Positions 1 to 10,434 of a DNA stretch of 64,000 nucleotides are shown one piece after another. The stretch is from an uncultured Burkholderiaceae bacterium (GTDB taxonomy: Bacteria; Pseudomonadota; Gammaproteobacteria; Burkholderiales; Burkholderiaceae_F). The translations under genes were made by a program, and so were the position numbers. The notes below the pieces were generated by a model that saw only the letters and a list, made by a program, of their open reading frames with translations, had not been told where the DNA came from and made no database searches. Each line of letters begins with the position of its first letter. Positions within the stretch are counted from its first letter, which is position 1. The stretch covers positions 186,001-250,000 of the forward strand of contig CALXQR010000002.1 of the NCBI GenBank assembly GCA_944390675.1, in the 5' to 3' direction.

Positions 1-431
1 TCACCGGGCTGGAAAATCGCAACCAAAGTGCCCGCGAAATCGCGGTGCGCCATGAAGTATTTCACCACGGCCAAAAGCGTTGCGACGTGACCGTCATGAC
101 CGCAGGCGTGCATGTGCTTGGGACGACAACTTGCGTAAGGGGCGCCCGTGTTTTCGTTTAGGGGCAGCGCGTCGCTGTCGGCTCTCAAACCAATCGTGCG
201 GCCAGGCCGGGTGCCTTTGATCGTGCAGACGACGCCGGCGACATCTTTGCCGCCCACGCGCGTGACAATATCTTCACAGCCAAAACGCTTTAACGCTTCA
301 ACAATCGTTTTTTCGGTTTGTGTCAGATCCAAACCGATTTCGGGGTAATTGTGAATCACATGACGAATCTCAGCGGCCTCTTGAGCGCAAGCCTGCATCG
401 CTTCAGGCTTCACAATAATGTGCTCGGACAT
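1..431 (-). CDS. M20-family amidohydrolase/peptidase, N-terminal part (3' end outside window)
   Basis: Reading leftward from ATG 431, the product opens MSEHIIVKPEAMQACAQEA and carries the M20 metal-binding motif MHACGHDGH at about residue 107, after a GLRADSDALP segment. This pattern is typical of hippurate hydrolase / N-acyl-amino-acid amidohydrolases, cytosolic di-zinc enzymes that cleave N-acylated amino acids. The start is supported by AAGGGG seven to twelve bases upstream. Only about 143 residues are in the window, so the dimerisation domain and the remaining metal ligands cannot be checked. Substrate is not predictable. It lies in the same direction as ftsB, eno and kdsA, 97 bases downstream of ftsB. 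Confidence 0.85.
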   Translation of the reverse strand, partial: MSEHIIVKPEAMQACAQEAAEIRHVIHNYPEIGLDLTQTEKTIVEALKRFGCEDIVTRVGGKDVAGVVCTIKGTRPGRTIGLRADSDALPLNENTGAPYASCRPKHMHACGHDGHVATLLAVVKYFMAHRDFAGTLVAIFQPG

Positions 432-528
432 GGCAAATCCCCTTACAAAAAAAATCAGTGATTTTTCAGTTATAACGAATTTGCGGCAAAGACGGCGAAA
501 AAAAGCACTCAATGCTAGTGCTTTTGCC

Positions 529-912
529 TTATTTTTTGGTTTGACGCTTGGGATCGGTCGGGACAGGCGCGGGACGATAGAGAGGATCGTTCAGAATATC
601 GGCGGGGATGGCGCTATCAGGCAGCACGCGCTGAGGTCTTTGAATACGGAAAAGCACTTCGCCGGGACGAACCATATTGAGGTCGTAGCGCGCGCGCTCT
701 TCAATGGCATCGGCCCCTCGCACAAGCGAGCGCACTTCAGCGGCCAAGCGTTGGTTTTCTTCAAAAATTTGCGCGTTTTGCTCTTTAATCTCCGCCAATT
801 CATCGGAGAGCGACAAAACGCGCAGGTAACCCCCTTGGCCGCCGATTAAAGGCCAAAGCATCAGAAGCAATAACGCAATCAAGACCTTGATGATCTTATC
901 GGGCGTAATCAT
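529..912 (-). CDS. ftsB: Cell division protein FtsB
   Basis: The 127-residue product has one N-terminal membrane segment (about residues 8-22), then a coiled coil rich in E, L and Q (about 30-70) and an acidic-to-basic tail. This is the layout of FtsB, the bitopic divisome protein that forms a complex with FtsL and FtsQ and helps activate septal peptidoglycan synthesis. A GAAGG sequence precedes ATG 912. It lies 28 bases downstream of enolase, as is usual in beta- and gammaproteobacteria, which strengthens the call. The C-terminal extension after the coiled coil (PRPVPTDPKR-like, low complexity) is longer than in E. coli FtsB (103 residues). Confidence 0.9.
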   Translation of the reverse strand: MITPDKIIKVLIALLLLMLWPLIGGQGGYLRVLSLSDELAEIKEQNAQIFEENQRLAAEVRSLVRGADAIEERARYDLNMVRPGEVLFRIQRPQRVLPDSAIPADILNDPLYRPAPVPTDPKRQTKK

Positions 913-940
913 TCGCTTTGGCCTTCACAGGGTTCTTCAA

Positions 941-2245
<1,305 letters not shown>

Positions 2246-2371
2246 TCAAAAGTATGTTTTGAAGCCGCAAAGGCTGCGGCCCCTTCATCAAAAATAACGG
2301 ATTCGGTCTTTGGCCTATCCTTCGTGCGCTATTGTACCGTAGCGGCACAGAGGCCGCGACGAACTCTGCGC

Positions 2372-3223
2372 TTAAAAAGTATCCTCAAGCATGGGCATCG
2401 CTTTGACCGTACGGTCAATCGCGACCAAGCTCGTTAAAAGTTCACGCATGCGCGAGAGCGGCACCGAGTTCGGACCGTCGCTTTTCGCATGCTCCGGATC
2501 CGGATGCGTTTCCATAAAGAGTCCGGAGACACCCACAGCGACCGCAGCGCGCGAGAGCACCGGTACGAAGGCGCGGTTACCCCCCGAACTTGTGCCATTG
2601 CCGCCCGGCAGCTGCACCGAGTGCGTCGCGTCAAAAACCACCGGAGCGCCCGTCTCACGCATGATGGCAAGGCTACGCATGTCGCTTACCAAATTACCGT
2701 AACCAAAAGAGGCGCCGCGCTCGCAGCACATGAAGTTGTCTTCATTTACGCCCGCTTCACGCGCCGCTGCACGCGCCTTGGCGATGACGTTGATCATGTC
2801 GTGAGGCGCTAAGAACTGGCCCTTTTTAATATTGACGGGTTTACCCGTGCGGGCACATGCACAAATGAAATCCGTTTGACGGCATAAGAAGGCGGGCGTC
2901 TGCAGAACATCGACGTACTTCGCGACAAGCTCCACATCGGCTTCGGTGTGCACGTCGGTCACCACCGGCACGCCCACCGTTTCTCTGACACGGGCCAAAA
3001 TTTCCAGCCCCTTTTCAATGCCGGGGCCGCGAAAGCTCGCGCCTGAGGTGCGGTTCGCTTTGTCATAGCTTGCTTTAAAAATGTAAGGGATGCCCAAATC
3101 CGCACAAATGGCTTTCATCTCACGGGCAATATCCATCACCATTTCCTCGCTTTCGATCACGCAGGGACCCGCCATGAGGAAAAATGGTTTATCCAAACCG
3201 ACTTCAAAACCGCAAAGTTTCAT
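2372..3223 (-). CDS. kdsA: 3-deoxy-8-phosphooctulonate synthase (KDO-8-P synthase)
   Basis: KdsA condenses arabinose-5-phosphate with phosphoenolpyruvate to give KDO-8-phosphate, the first committed step to the inner-core sugar of LPS. The product shows the family opening GPCVIESEE, the [12 protein letters not shown] segment, DVH, and [12 protein letters not shown]. The reading frame extends to a TTG at 3238, but the ATG at 3223 is preferred: it has AAGG at the right spacing and gives 283 residues, almost the same as E. coli KdsA (284). It is upstream of eno in a probable operon and shows that the organism makes LPS. Confidence 0.96.
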   Translation of the reverse strand: MKLCGFEVGLDKPFFLMAGPCVIESEEMVMDIAREMKAICADLGIPYIFKASYDKANRTSGASFRGPGIEKGLEILARVRETVGVPVVTDVHTEADVELVAKYVDVLQTPAFLCRQTDFICACARTGKPVNIKKGQFLAPHDMINVIAKARAAAREAGVNEDNFMCCERGASFGYGNLVSDMRSLAIMRETGAPVVFDATHSVQLPGGNGTSSGGNRAFVPVLSRAAVAVGVSGLFMETHPDPEHAKSDGPNSVPLSRMRELLTSLVAIDRTVKAMPMLEDTF

Positions 3224-3422
3224 TACCGAGACCTTCAAAAAAGAAAAAGTTTGTTATAGAAAACACACCGCCCCTACCCCAAAGCGGCGCTTCGGAGTCT
3301 GGACATCTAGAAAAAGGTATGTATTCTTTTGCAAAAATGTATTTTTGACTATCGTCATTTTCGCTGTTTTGATTATACTGAGCGGTTGTTTATTTTTCGG
3401 ATTTCGTAAAGGAGCTTTTCAA

Positions 3423-4907
3423 ATGAAGGCGATCGGCTTTGACAATCAAAAATATCTTCAGACCCAGTCCGAACAGATTCGTCATCGAATCGCCCAATTC
3501 GGCGGCAAGCTCTATCTGGAATTCGGGGGCAAACTCTTTGATGACTTCCATGCCTCGCGCGTCCTGCCGGGCTTTCAGCCTGACAGCAAAATCCGCATGC
3601 TGCAGCAGCTCACCGACGACGTAGAAATCGTCATCACCATCAACGCCTCCGATATCGAATCCAACAAAGTCCGCGCCGACCTCGGCATCACTTATGACGA
3701 TGACGTGCTGCGCTTAATCGACACGTTCCGTGAAATGGGCCTTTATGTGGGCAGCGTCGTTGTGACGCAATTTACGGGTCAAAAGGCCGCGCAGGACTTC
3801 TTAAAGCGCTTGGAAACCCTGGGCATCCCCGCCTACCGTCATTTCCCCATCGCGGGCTACCCCTCGGATGTGGATTTCATCGTGAGCGAAGAAGGCTTGG
3901 GACAAAACGAATACATTGAAACGACGCGCTCGCTCATTGTGGTGACGGCGCCGGGCCCGGGCAGCGGCAAGATGGCCACGTGCTTGAGCCAGCTCTATCA
4001 CGACTACAAGCGCGGCATCAAAGCCGGTTATGCCAAGTTTGAAACCTTTCCCGTTTGGAATCTGCCCTTAAAGCATCCGGTGAACCTCGCGTACGAAGCG
4101 GCCACGGCTGACTTAAACGACGTCAACATGATTGACCCCTTCCACTTGGAAGCCTACAGCAAGACCGCGATCAACTATAACCGCGACGTGGAAATCTTCC
4201 CCGTTTTGAACGCGATCTTTGAACGCATTCAAGGTGTCTCGCCCTATAAGTCTCCGACCGACATGGGCGTGAATATGGCGGGCAACTGCATCATTGATGA
4301 TGCGGTGTGCTGCCACGCTTCCCGCATGGAAATCCTGCGCCGCTACTACGCCGCAGGCGTCAAACACATGCGAGGCGCCGCAAACGATCAGGAAATCAAT
4401 CGTCTCAAGCTCCTGCTCAACCAATCCGACACCACGCCGGATATCTTCCCCGCAGTGAGCGTTGCTTTGGATAAGGCGGAGAAAACCGGCGCGCCTGCGG
4501 CCGCGATGATGCTGCCTGACGGACGCATCGTCACGGGCAAGACGTCCAGCACCTTGGGCTGCGCCTCCGCGATGCTTTTGAATGCTCTTAAGCTTTTAGC
4601 CGGCATTGATCACGACACGGACTTGATCTCTGCTCGTGTGTTGGAGCCGATCTGCCAATTAAAGACGCAGTACCTGCTTCATAAAAACCCGAGACTGCAT
4701 ATCGATGAAGTGCTCTTGGCGCTTACGATCTCCGCGCTTCGCAACGATGTTGCGCAAAAAGCCAAAGAGCAGCTCTCGAAGCTTCGCGGCTCTGAAGTGC
4801 ACTTCACCGTGATCATCAGCGAAGAAGACGAACGGGTGCTGCGGCGCTTAGGCATTAACGTGAGCTGCGAGCCGCGCTACGAAACCTCTCGGCTTTTCCA
4901 TAAATAA
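3423..4907 (+). CDS. DUF1846 (UPF0371) family protein
   Basis: A 494-residue protein starting MKAIGFDNQKY after a GGAG ribosome-binding site. It matches the DUF1846 family as I know it: FGGKLFDDFHASRVLPGF near the N terminus, the conserved TAPGPGSGKMATCLSQLYHD segment near residue 180, and a long C-terminal half with repeated alpha/beta motifs. DUF1846 members are found mostly in anaerobes and fermenters. They have a nucleotide-binding appearance, but no established reaction that I can name with confidence. The gene stands alone, divergent from kdsA, and is closed by a strong terminator. The frame is open further upstream, but without a plausible earlier start. Confidence 0.88.
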   Translation: MKAIGFDNQKYLQTQSEQIRHRIAQFGGKLYLEFGGKLFDDFHASRVLPGFQPDSKIRMLQQLTDDVEIVITINASDIESNKVRADLGITYDDDVLRLIDTFREMGLYVGSVVVTQFTGQKAAQDFLKRLETLGIPAYRHFPIAGYPSDVDFIVSEEGLGQNEYIETTRSLIVVTAPGPGSGKMATCLSQLYHDYKRGIKAGYAKFETFPVWNLPLKHPVNLAYEAATADLNDVNMIDPFHLEAYSKTAINYNRDVEIFPVLNAIFERIQGVSPYKSPTDMGVNMAGNCIIDDAVCCHASRMEILRRYYAAGVKHMRGAANDQEINRLKLLLNQSDTTPDIFPAVSVALDKAEKTGAPAAAMMLPDGRIVTGKTSSTLGCASAMLLNALKLLAGIDHDTDLISARVLEPICQLKTQYLLHKNPRLHIDEVLLALTISALRNDVAQKAKEQLSKLRGSEVHFTVIISEEDERVLRRLGINVSCEPRYETSRLFHK

Positions 4908-4930
4908 TCGCGGCTGACTTTAGAAAAATT

Positions 4931-4969
4931 AACGCCGATGTTTGGATTTCTCCGACATCGGCGTTTTTG
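4931..4969 (+). terminator. Rho-independent terminator after the DUF1846 gene
   Basis: An 11-bp perfect stem (4931-4941 with 4955-4965) closes a 13-base loop and runs into a T-rich tract. It lies 23 bases after the stop codon. The CDF gene on the other strand ends at 4986, so the hairpin may serve both strands. Confidence 0.85.
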
Positions 4970-4985
4970 TTAAGTGGCATTAAAG

Positions 4986-5963
4986 TTAAGCCCTAAATTG
5001 CGGCGGTGTTTTTGTTTCGCACAGCATGTCTTTTTCCGCCGTATCCCATTCGGGCTGCACGCTCACGTGATCGATATTAAAGCGCGACTTCATGTGCTGA
5101 CGAATCGCTCCTAAAATCACGGGCCACGAGCGGTGCGAATCAATGTAAACGTGCGCGGAAATCGCAGAATGCCCCGGGCTCATCACCCAGACGTGCAGGT
5201 CATGCACACTGATTACGCCCGGAATGGATGCAATCACATCACCCACTTCATCAAAGCGCACGCCTTCGGGCACAGCATCAAGCATCACAGGCACCGTTTC
5301 TTTGAGCACGCCCCAAGCCGCGTGAGCAACCAATAAGCAAATCACCAGCGACAAAATGGGGTCGACTTCAACGGGGCCGCCGAAATAAATCACAGCGCCC
5401 GAGACAATCGCCGCGACAGAGCCCAAAAGGTCACCCATCACGTGCACGAGCGCGGCGCGCGTGTTGACGTTTTTCTTGTCACGCGACAAAGAAAGCGCCA
5501 CACCGATATTGACAAACATACCGATCGTAGCGATGAGCATGACGCTACCGCCTGAGACTTCATGGGGATTGGTGAGGCGGTCAATGGCTTCCACACAGAT
5601 CCAGGCCAAGACCACAAACATCACTAGGGCGTTTACAAAAGCGGCGAGCACTTCAATTCTCGCGTGGCCAAAGGAGTGGTGGCTGTCAGCGCCTTCCCGG
5701 GCAAGCCAATTGGCGACAAGCGCAAACAAAAGGCTTGCGGCATCGGTTGCCATGTGGCCTGCGTCACCGATCAACGCAAGGGAGTTACTCATCAAGCCGC
5801 CGATGAGTTCAACCGCGGAAAAGCCCAGCGTCAATAGAACCGCCACGCCCAGCACACTTGTTTTCACCTGCTGGGCGGCGTGGTTATAGAGGCTGTCGCC
5901 TGCGCCGTGGCTTGAGAGCCTGCGGTCTTTTTCTTCAATCAGTTTTTTCTCGTCTTGAGTCAT
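4986..5963 (-). CDS. Cation diffusion facilitator (CzcD/ZitB-like zinc exporter)
   Basis: A 325-residue CDF transporter with six predicted membrane segments between residues 35 and 215 and a cytoplasmic C-terminal domain (about 225-310). The transport-site pairs H70/D74 and H174/D178 (HxxxD twice) are the set typical of zinc/cadmium CDF members that export metal in exchange for protons. The C-terminal domain contains VHDLHVW, also a family mark. A short charged N-terminal tail replaces the long histidine-rich loop seen in some relatives. Single-gene unit divergent from the RpfE-like gene; no metal-regulator site was identified upstream. Confidence 0.93.
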   Translation of the reverse strand: MTQDEKKLIEEKDRRLSSHGAGDSLYNHAAQQVKTSVLGVAVLLTLGFSAVELIGGLMSNSLALIGDAGHMATDAASLLFALVANWLAREGADSHHSFGHARIEVLAAFVNALVMFVVLAWICVEAIDRLTNPHEVSGGSVMLIATIGMFVNIGVALSLSRDKKNVNTRAALVHVMGDLLGSVAAIVSGAVIYFGGPVEVDPILSLVICLLVAHAAWGVLKETVPVMLDAVPEGVRFDEVGDVIASIPGVISVHDLHVWVMSPGHSAISAHVYIDSHRSWPVILGAIRQHMKSRFNIDHVSVQPEWDTAEKDMLCETKTPPQFRA

Positions 5964-6145
5964 GATTTTCTGTCTCTGACTTCTTTGTTCTTATTCGTTA
6001 TCGGGCCCAGTCTACTGCGTTTGAAAAAGCAAATTCTAATTAAGAATCACTTGCAAAATGACAGTATGACTGTTCCGTATAATGCCTAGCATTATTAACG
6101 AGAACATTGTCTTGTTTTTTCGTCGAAAACAAGACCCGACGTGTG

Positions 6146-7216
6146 ATGTATTGCGCTTATTTTTTAGTACCGGGACTGCGATTGCCTGAAGGCGTCTTTG
6201 AGCAAATTGCTCAGAAGACGGATTTTTCAGGTCTCTCAAAACTCACCGAGGGTGCCGAAGACATCCTTGAGCAAACGCTGGTTGACTCCCCTGTTTTGCG
6301 AGGAGCCACGCATCTCGTGTGGCTCTGGCAGGTGATCGGCAAAAGCCGTGGTATGCCCGAGACCGCCGCATTTGAATGGGAAGCCGACGGGGGCCCTGCG
6401 ATGGGTGCCGAAACGTGGCGCCTGCACAGTGTTCACGATGAAATCAAAGACGGCGAAACGATTCTAAGATCCCCCGCTCAAGAACTTTCCGAGACCGAGC
6501 GCGACGCGCTGCACGATAAGGTGCTGGCGATTGCCCGCGAATTCGGTTTTCAGCTTCAGCAATGGGCCGACCGCTGGTACCTCACCCGCAATAAAGACTG
6601 GCAAGTGGCCGTTCGCCCGTGGTGCGCGCAAAAGTACCGCCTCTTTAGTGAGACTTCCATTGAAGGTACTGAGGCTGATCAATTTAAAGCCATGGATCAA
6701 AAACTGCGCGCGCTTTTAAAAGAAAGCGGCGTGAATGCGCAAAGAAAAGCCGAGGGTCTTGAAACCATTGACGCCTTTTGGCCTGATGGAGGCTCAAGGC
6801 GTCACCTTCTTAAGCCGTCGACCCTTCGCGCGGTGATGGGTAACGATGCCTTCATCTGGGGCTGGGCGCAAAACGCGGGACTTTTGAATTTCAGAACCAC
6901 TGCGCTTAAAAACGACTGGCCCGAGGCGCCCGAAGGCGATCTGCTTGCTGTGGCTGACGGCTTGTGGGAGAGCTACCGCAAAAAAGACTGGGAAGCCTGG
7001 AGCAAAGAATTACCGCAAGTGATGCGGACTGTCGCTCACTTGGCAGAACTTGCCCGCGCGCGGCGCGCGAACCGTTTGGTGCTTGTCGCAAGCGGCGAAA
7101 CAGATACGCACACAGTTGTTGTCAACGAAGCAGGCGGCGCTAAAGGTCTTTTTGCTCGATTCAAGAAGAAAAAGCCTCTTAATCTTCAAGCCTATTTGAA
7201 TGAGGCCGCATCATGA
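6146..7216 (+). CDS. RpfE-like hypothetical protein upstream of recJ
   Basis: About 356 residues, acidic, with no signal peptide or membrane segment. It begins MYCAYFLVPGLRLPEG and has a central region rich in W (WLWQVIG, QQWADRWYL). It resembles the proteins found next to recJ in many beta- and gammaproteobacteria and annotated as RpfE or as a phosphoglycerate-mutase-like regulatory protein; the biochemical role is not established. It overlaps recJ by four bases (ATGA), so the two are translationally coupled and probably work together or share regulation. The start is uncertain: GTG 6143, ATG 6146 and TTG 6107 are all in frame and none has a clear Shine-Dalgarno sequence. Confidence 0.7.
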   Translation: MYCAYFLVPGLRLPEGVFEQIAQKTDFSGLSKLTEGAEDILEQTLVDSPVLRGATHLVWLWQVIGKSRGMPETAAFEWEADGGPAMGAETWRLHSVHDEIKDGETILRSPAQELSETERDALHDKVLAIAREFGFQLQQWADRWYLTRNKDWQVAVRPWCAQKYRLFSETSIEGTEADQFKAMDQKLRALLKESGVNAQRKAEGLETIDAFWPDGGSRRHLLKPSTLRAVMGNDAFIWGWAQNAGLLNFRTTALKNDWPEAPEGDLLAVADGLWESYRKKDWEAWSKELPQVMRTVAHLAELARARRANRLVLVASGETDTHTVVVNEAGGAKGLFARFKKKKPLNLQAYLNEAAS

Positions 7217-8901
7217 CCCGATTTATCACGCGAGACTACAGCCCCGCGATTGTCGGGCACTTAATGGATGAGGGCTTCTCAGAGCCTCTGGCACGCGTCC
7301 TTGCTGCCCGCGGCATTGAATCGGCTGACGATTTAAAACCCGATTGGCGCGCGATGCTCCCTCCTCTGTCCCTCATGGGTACAACGGCTGCGGCTCGCAT
7401 TTTGGCCGATGCCATCGAAGCGGGCAAACGCATCATGGTGATCGCCGACTACGACTGCGATGGGGCAACGGCTTGCGCGGTGGCCCTTTTGGGCCTGCGC
7501 GAAATGGGCGCAACGGTCGACTACCTGGTGCCCGATCGTTTTGTTTACGGCTATGGCTTGACGCCCGAAATTGTGGAATTAGCGGCAAGCAAAAAAGCCG
7601 ACCTGATTCTCACCGTTGATAACGGGATGGCAAGCATTGACGGCGTGGAAAAAGCGAAAGCTTTGGGGATCGAGGTGATCATCACCGATCACCACCTGCC
7701 CGCTGAAAAGCTGCCTGCTGCCGCCTGCATCGTCAATCCCAATACACCGGGGTGCGACTTCCCCAGTAAGAATTTAGCCGGTGTGGGCGTCATGTTTTAT
7801 GTGCTCATGGCGCTTCGCGCGGAATTTCGTGCGCGCGGGCGCTTTGATGCGGCCAATCAGCCAAGGCTTGACGCTTTAGTGGACCTCGTGGCGCTGGGCA
7901 CGGTCGCTGACGTCGTCAAACTTGACCGCAATAACCGAATTCTCGTGCAGCAAGGTTTGGCCAAAGTCAGACGCGGCCACACACACCCGGGACTCAAAGC
8001 CCTTTTTGAAATCGCCGGGCGCCCGAGCGCGCAGGCTCGCGTACGCGACTTTGGTTTTGTAATCGCCCCGAGAATCAACGCCGCGGGACGCTTGGATTTG
8101 ATGACCGCGGGCATCGAGTGCTTGATCAGCCGCACCGATGACGAAGCGCAGCATTACGCCAAAATTTTGGATGACTACAACCGTCAGAGGCGTGAGCTGG
8201 AACTAGACATGCAGTGGGACGCGGCGATGCTCTTAAATAAAATCGATGTCACCAAGCGCCACACGCTTGCCCTTTTTGAGCCCACGTGGCACCAAGGCAT
8301 CGTGGGGTTGGTGGCAAGCCGCGTCAAAGAAAGCAAACACCGGCCCACGATTGCTTTTGCCAATGCCGCTGACGGCGAAATGAAGGGCTCGGGGCGCTCC
8401 ATTGAAGGCGTGCATCTGCGCGACATGCTCGATTTAGTGACAAAGAAAGCGCCGGGCATCATTAAAAAATTCGGCGGCCACGCGATGGCCGCGGGCCTAA
8501 CCATTGACGCGCACCATTTTGAAGATTTCAGCCGCGCCTTTGAAAGCGTTGTGACGGAAAATTGTGACGAAGAGGTGTTTGAACGTCATGTGTACGTCGA
8601 TGGCGACTTAGCTGCGCGCGACATTACGCCCGCGCTCGTTGAAGCCATCAACGGTCAGATTTGGGGCCAAGGCTTTTTGCCGCCGCTTTTTGCCAATGAA
8701 TTCAAAGTGCTGCACCAGACGGTGCTCAAGGGCGGACACCTGAAACTGATGCTCGAGATGCAGGGCGCGCGCTTTAGCGGTATTTTCTTCAGACGCTCGG
8801 CTCAGGTGCCCGATGTTGCGCGGCTCGCCTACCGGCCCGAGATTAACGAATGGATGGGACAGAAAAGCATTCAGCTTGTCATTGAGCAAGTTGAGGATTA
8901 A
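7213..8901 (+). CDS. recJ: Single-stranded-DNA-specific exonuclease RecJ
   Basis: RecJ is a 5'-3' ssDNA exonuclease of recombination and mismatch repair. The 562-residue product has the DHH phosphoesterase motifs in order: IADYDCDGA (motif I, about residue 77), TVDNGMAS (II), ITDHHLPAE (III, DHH) and a DHHA1 part with GSGRSIEG and KFGGHAMAAG near residue 400-425, followed by the C-terminal OB-like domain. Length is normal for the family. It overlaps the preceding gene by four bases. Confidence 0.97.
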   Translation: MTRFITRDYSPAIVGHLMDEGFSEPLARVLAARGIESADDLKPDWRAMLPPLSLMGTTAAARILADAIEAGKRIMVIADYDCDGATACAVALLGLREMGATVDYLVPDRFVYGYGLTPEIVELAASKKADLILTVDNGMASIDGVEKAKALGIEVIITDHHLPAEKLPAAACIVNPNTPGCDFPSKNLAGVGVMFYVLMALRAEFRARGRFDAANQPRLDALVDLVALGTVADVVKLDRNNRILVQQGLAKVRRGHTHPGLKALFEIAGRPSAQARVRDFGFVIAPRINAAGRLDLMTAGIECLISRTDDEAQHYAKILDDYNRQRRELELDMQWDAAMLLNKIDVTKRHTLALFEPTWHQGIVGLVASRVKESKHRPTIAFANAADGEMKGSGRSIEGVHLRDMLDLVTKKAPGIIKKFGGHAMAAGLTIDAHHFEDFSRAFESVVTENCDEEVFERHVYVDGDLAARDITPALVEAINGQIWGQGFLPPLFANEFKVLHQTVLKGGHLKLMLEMQGARFSGIFFRRSAQVPDVARLAYRPEINEWMGQKSIQLVIEQVED

Positions 8902-8971
8902 GAGGCGCCATGACCTTGTTTTTTCTACCGTTTCGTCTAAAATAACAACCTTTATTTTGGGTGGTGTTGAT

Positions 8972-9736
8972 ATGACTCGCAAGCCTTTTGTCGTCGCCAA
9001 CTGGAAAATGAACGGATCGCTTAAAGCCAACGATGAGTGGCTTTCTGCGGCTATGCCGCAAATGAGCGGCACACGTTTGCAGTGCGATGTGGCGGTGTGT
9101 GCGCCTAGCGTCTACCTGCCGCAATTGGTTAAAGGCTTTGAGCACAGCGCAACGCTTGTGGGTGCTCAAAACTGCGCCCAATATGAGCAAGGCGCTTACA
9201 CCGGTGAAGTCTCCGCTGCGATGCTCGCTGATATCGGCTGTGATCTTGTGATTTTAGGTCACTCTGAACGCCGCACCCTTTTCGGTGAAACCGATGAAAC
9301 GGTTGCCGAAAAAGTAAAGCTTGCCTACGACAATGGCGTGATGCCCATTGTCTGCGTGGGTGAAACGCTTGAAGAACGCGAAGCCGGCAAAACCATTGAA
9401 GTGGTAAGCCGCCAGCTTCAGGCCGTTTTGGATAAGACGGGTCCCGCGCCCTTGGTGGCCGGCGCCTTGGCCTACGAACCTGTATGGGCGATCGGCACGG
9501 GCAAAAGCGCAAGTGCTGAAGATGCTCAGGCTGTGCACGCGGCGCTGCGTGCAGTGCTTGCAAAAGCCGATCAGGAAGCCGCCGCTCGCACCCGTATTCT
9601 TTACGGCGGCAGCGTCAAGGCGAAAAATGCGCCCGAACTTTTTGCGCAGCCCGATATCGACGGCGCGCTGGTGGGCGGCGCCTCGCTTAAGGCGGAAGAT
9701 TTCTTGGCTATCTGCCACTGCGCCGATGGCCTGTAA
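8972..9736 (+). CDS. tpiA: Triosephosphate isomerase
   Basis: A 254-residue TIM-barrel enzyme interconverting dihydroxyacetone phosphate and glyceraldehyde-3-phosphate. Seen directly: N10/K12 in VVANWKMNG, the catalytic histidine in ILGHSERR, the catalytic glutamate in AYEPVWAIGTG, and the phosphate-binding GGS and GALVGGASL. The ATG at 8972 is chosen because it begins directly at the conserved strand (MTRKPFVVANWK) and has a purine-rich GGGTGG upstream; the frame itself is open back to 8813 within recJ. tpiA-secG-tRNA-Leu is a conserved betaproteobacterial order. Confidence 0.97.
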   Translation: MTRKPFVVANWKMNGSLKANDEWLSAAMPQMSGTRLQCDVAVCAPSVYLPQLVKGFEHSATLVGAQNCAQYEQGAYTGEVSAAMLADIGCDLVILGHSERRTLFGETDETVAEKVKLAYDNGVMPIVCVGETLEEREAGKTIEVVSRQLQAVLDKTGPAPLVAGALAYEPVWAIGTGKSASAEDAQAVHAALRAVLAKADQEAAARTRILYGGSVKAKNAPELFAQPDIDGALVGGASLKAEDFLAICHCADGL

Positions 9737-9781
9737 TTGAATAGAATTTAAATATTTTTGAGTTAAAGGAAAACAATAAAG

Positions 9782-10153
9782 ATGTCCTCCATGTTGGTCT
9801 CCATCGCTATCGTGGTGCAAATTATTTCCGCGATCGCCGTGATCATTTTGGTTTTGTTGCAACACGGCAAGGGTGCCGACCTGGGCGCTGCTTTCGGCAG
9901 CGGTGCCAGCGGTTCCATTTTCGGCGCCTCGGGCTCTGCCAATTTCCTGTCTCGCTCCACGGCTGTCGCCGCCACGCTCTTTTTCTTGGCGACGATCGCT
10001 TTGACGTTGGGTTCCGGCGCTTTCAAGCAAACCGCAGCACCCACCACCGGCGTCCTGGGTTCCGTCGAACAATCGCAATCTGTTGACGCAGATCAAGCAA
10101 ATACGACGCAACCGGCTGCTCCGGCCTCGCAATCTCAACAGATTCCGCGCTAA
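9782..10153 (+). CDS. secG: Protein translocase subunit SecG
   Basis: A 123-residue inner-membrane protein with two membrane segments (about 5-23 and 53-75), the family core VILVLLQHGKGADLGAAFG, and a Q/A-rich disordered C-terminal tail. SecG joins SecY and SecE in the preprotein channel and assists SecA-driven export. AAAGGA precedes ATG 9782. It follows tpiA by 45 bases and is followed by tRNA-Leu. Confidence 0.95.
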   Translation: MSSMLVSIAIVVQIISAIAVIILVLLQHGKGADLGAAFGSGASGSIFGASGSANFLSRSTAVAATLFFLATIALTLGSGAFKQTAAPTTGVLGSVEQSQSVDADQANTTQPAAPASQSQQIPR

Positions 10154-10199
10154 AATAGCGAACTCTGATTCGGGGATTTTCTCCGAATACAAAAGTTTC

Positions 10200-10284
10200 G
10201 CGGCCGTGGCGAAATTGGTAGACGCACCATCTTGAGGGGGTGGCGGAGCAATCCATATGAGTTCGACTCTCATCGGCCGCACCA
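10200..10284 (+). tRNA. tRNA-Leu(GAG)
   Basis: The 85-base gene has a 7-bp acceptor stem (GCGGCCG with CGGCCGC), encoded CCA, a D-arm with AATTGGTAGA, an anticodon stem CCATC/GGTGG closing loop TTGAGGG (anticodon GAG, reads CUC/CUU), a long class-II variable arm, and T-arm ATGAG-TTCGACT-CTCAT. It sits 46 bases downstream of secG, the usual place for tRNA-Leu in betaproteobacteria. Confidence 0.97.
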
Positions 10285-10290
10285 AATACC

Positions 10291-10323
10291 AAACCCGAAC
10301 TGATCAAACAGTTCGGGTTTTTC
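10291..10323 (+). terminator. Rho-independent terminator after tRNA-Leu
   Basis: A perfect 12-bp stem (10291-10302 with 10309-10320) with a six-base loop, ending in a run of T. It begins seven bases after the tRNA CCA. Confidence 0.9.
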
Positions 10324-10434
10324 GTATCTGCTCACACACAAATATTCTTTAGCTAAAACTCCCTACTCCATTCTTGCCTTTCAGCCTTTTAAGTCTTTAG
10401 TCTTAGGGAAGTTCTTCGTAGGAAATCAAAACGT

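Noticed and set aside
3345-3379. Sigma-70 promoter (TTGACT with TATACT) before the DUF1846 gene
   Set aside because: The spacing is 23 bases, too long; only the TATACT box as an isolated -10 remains possible.
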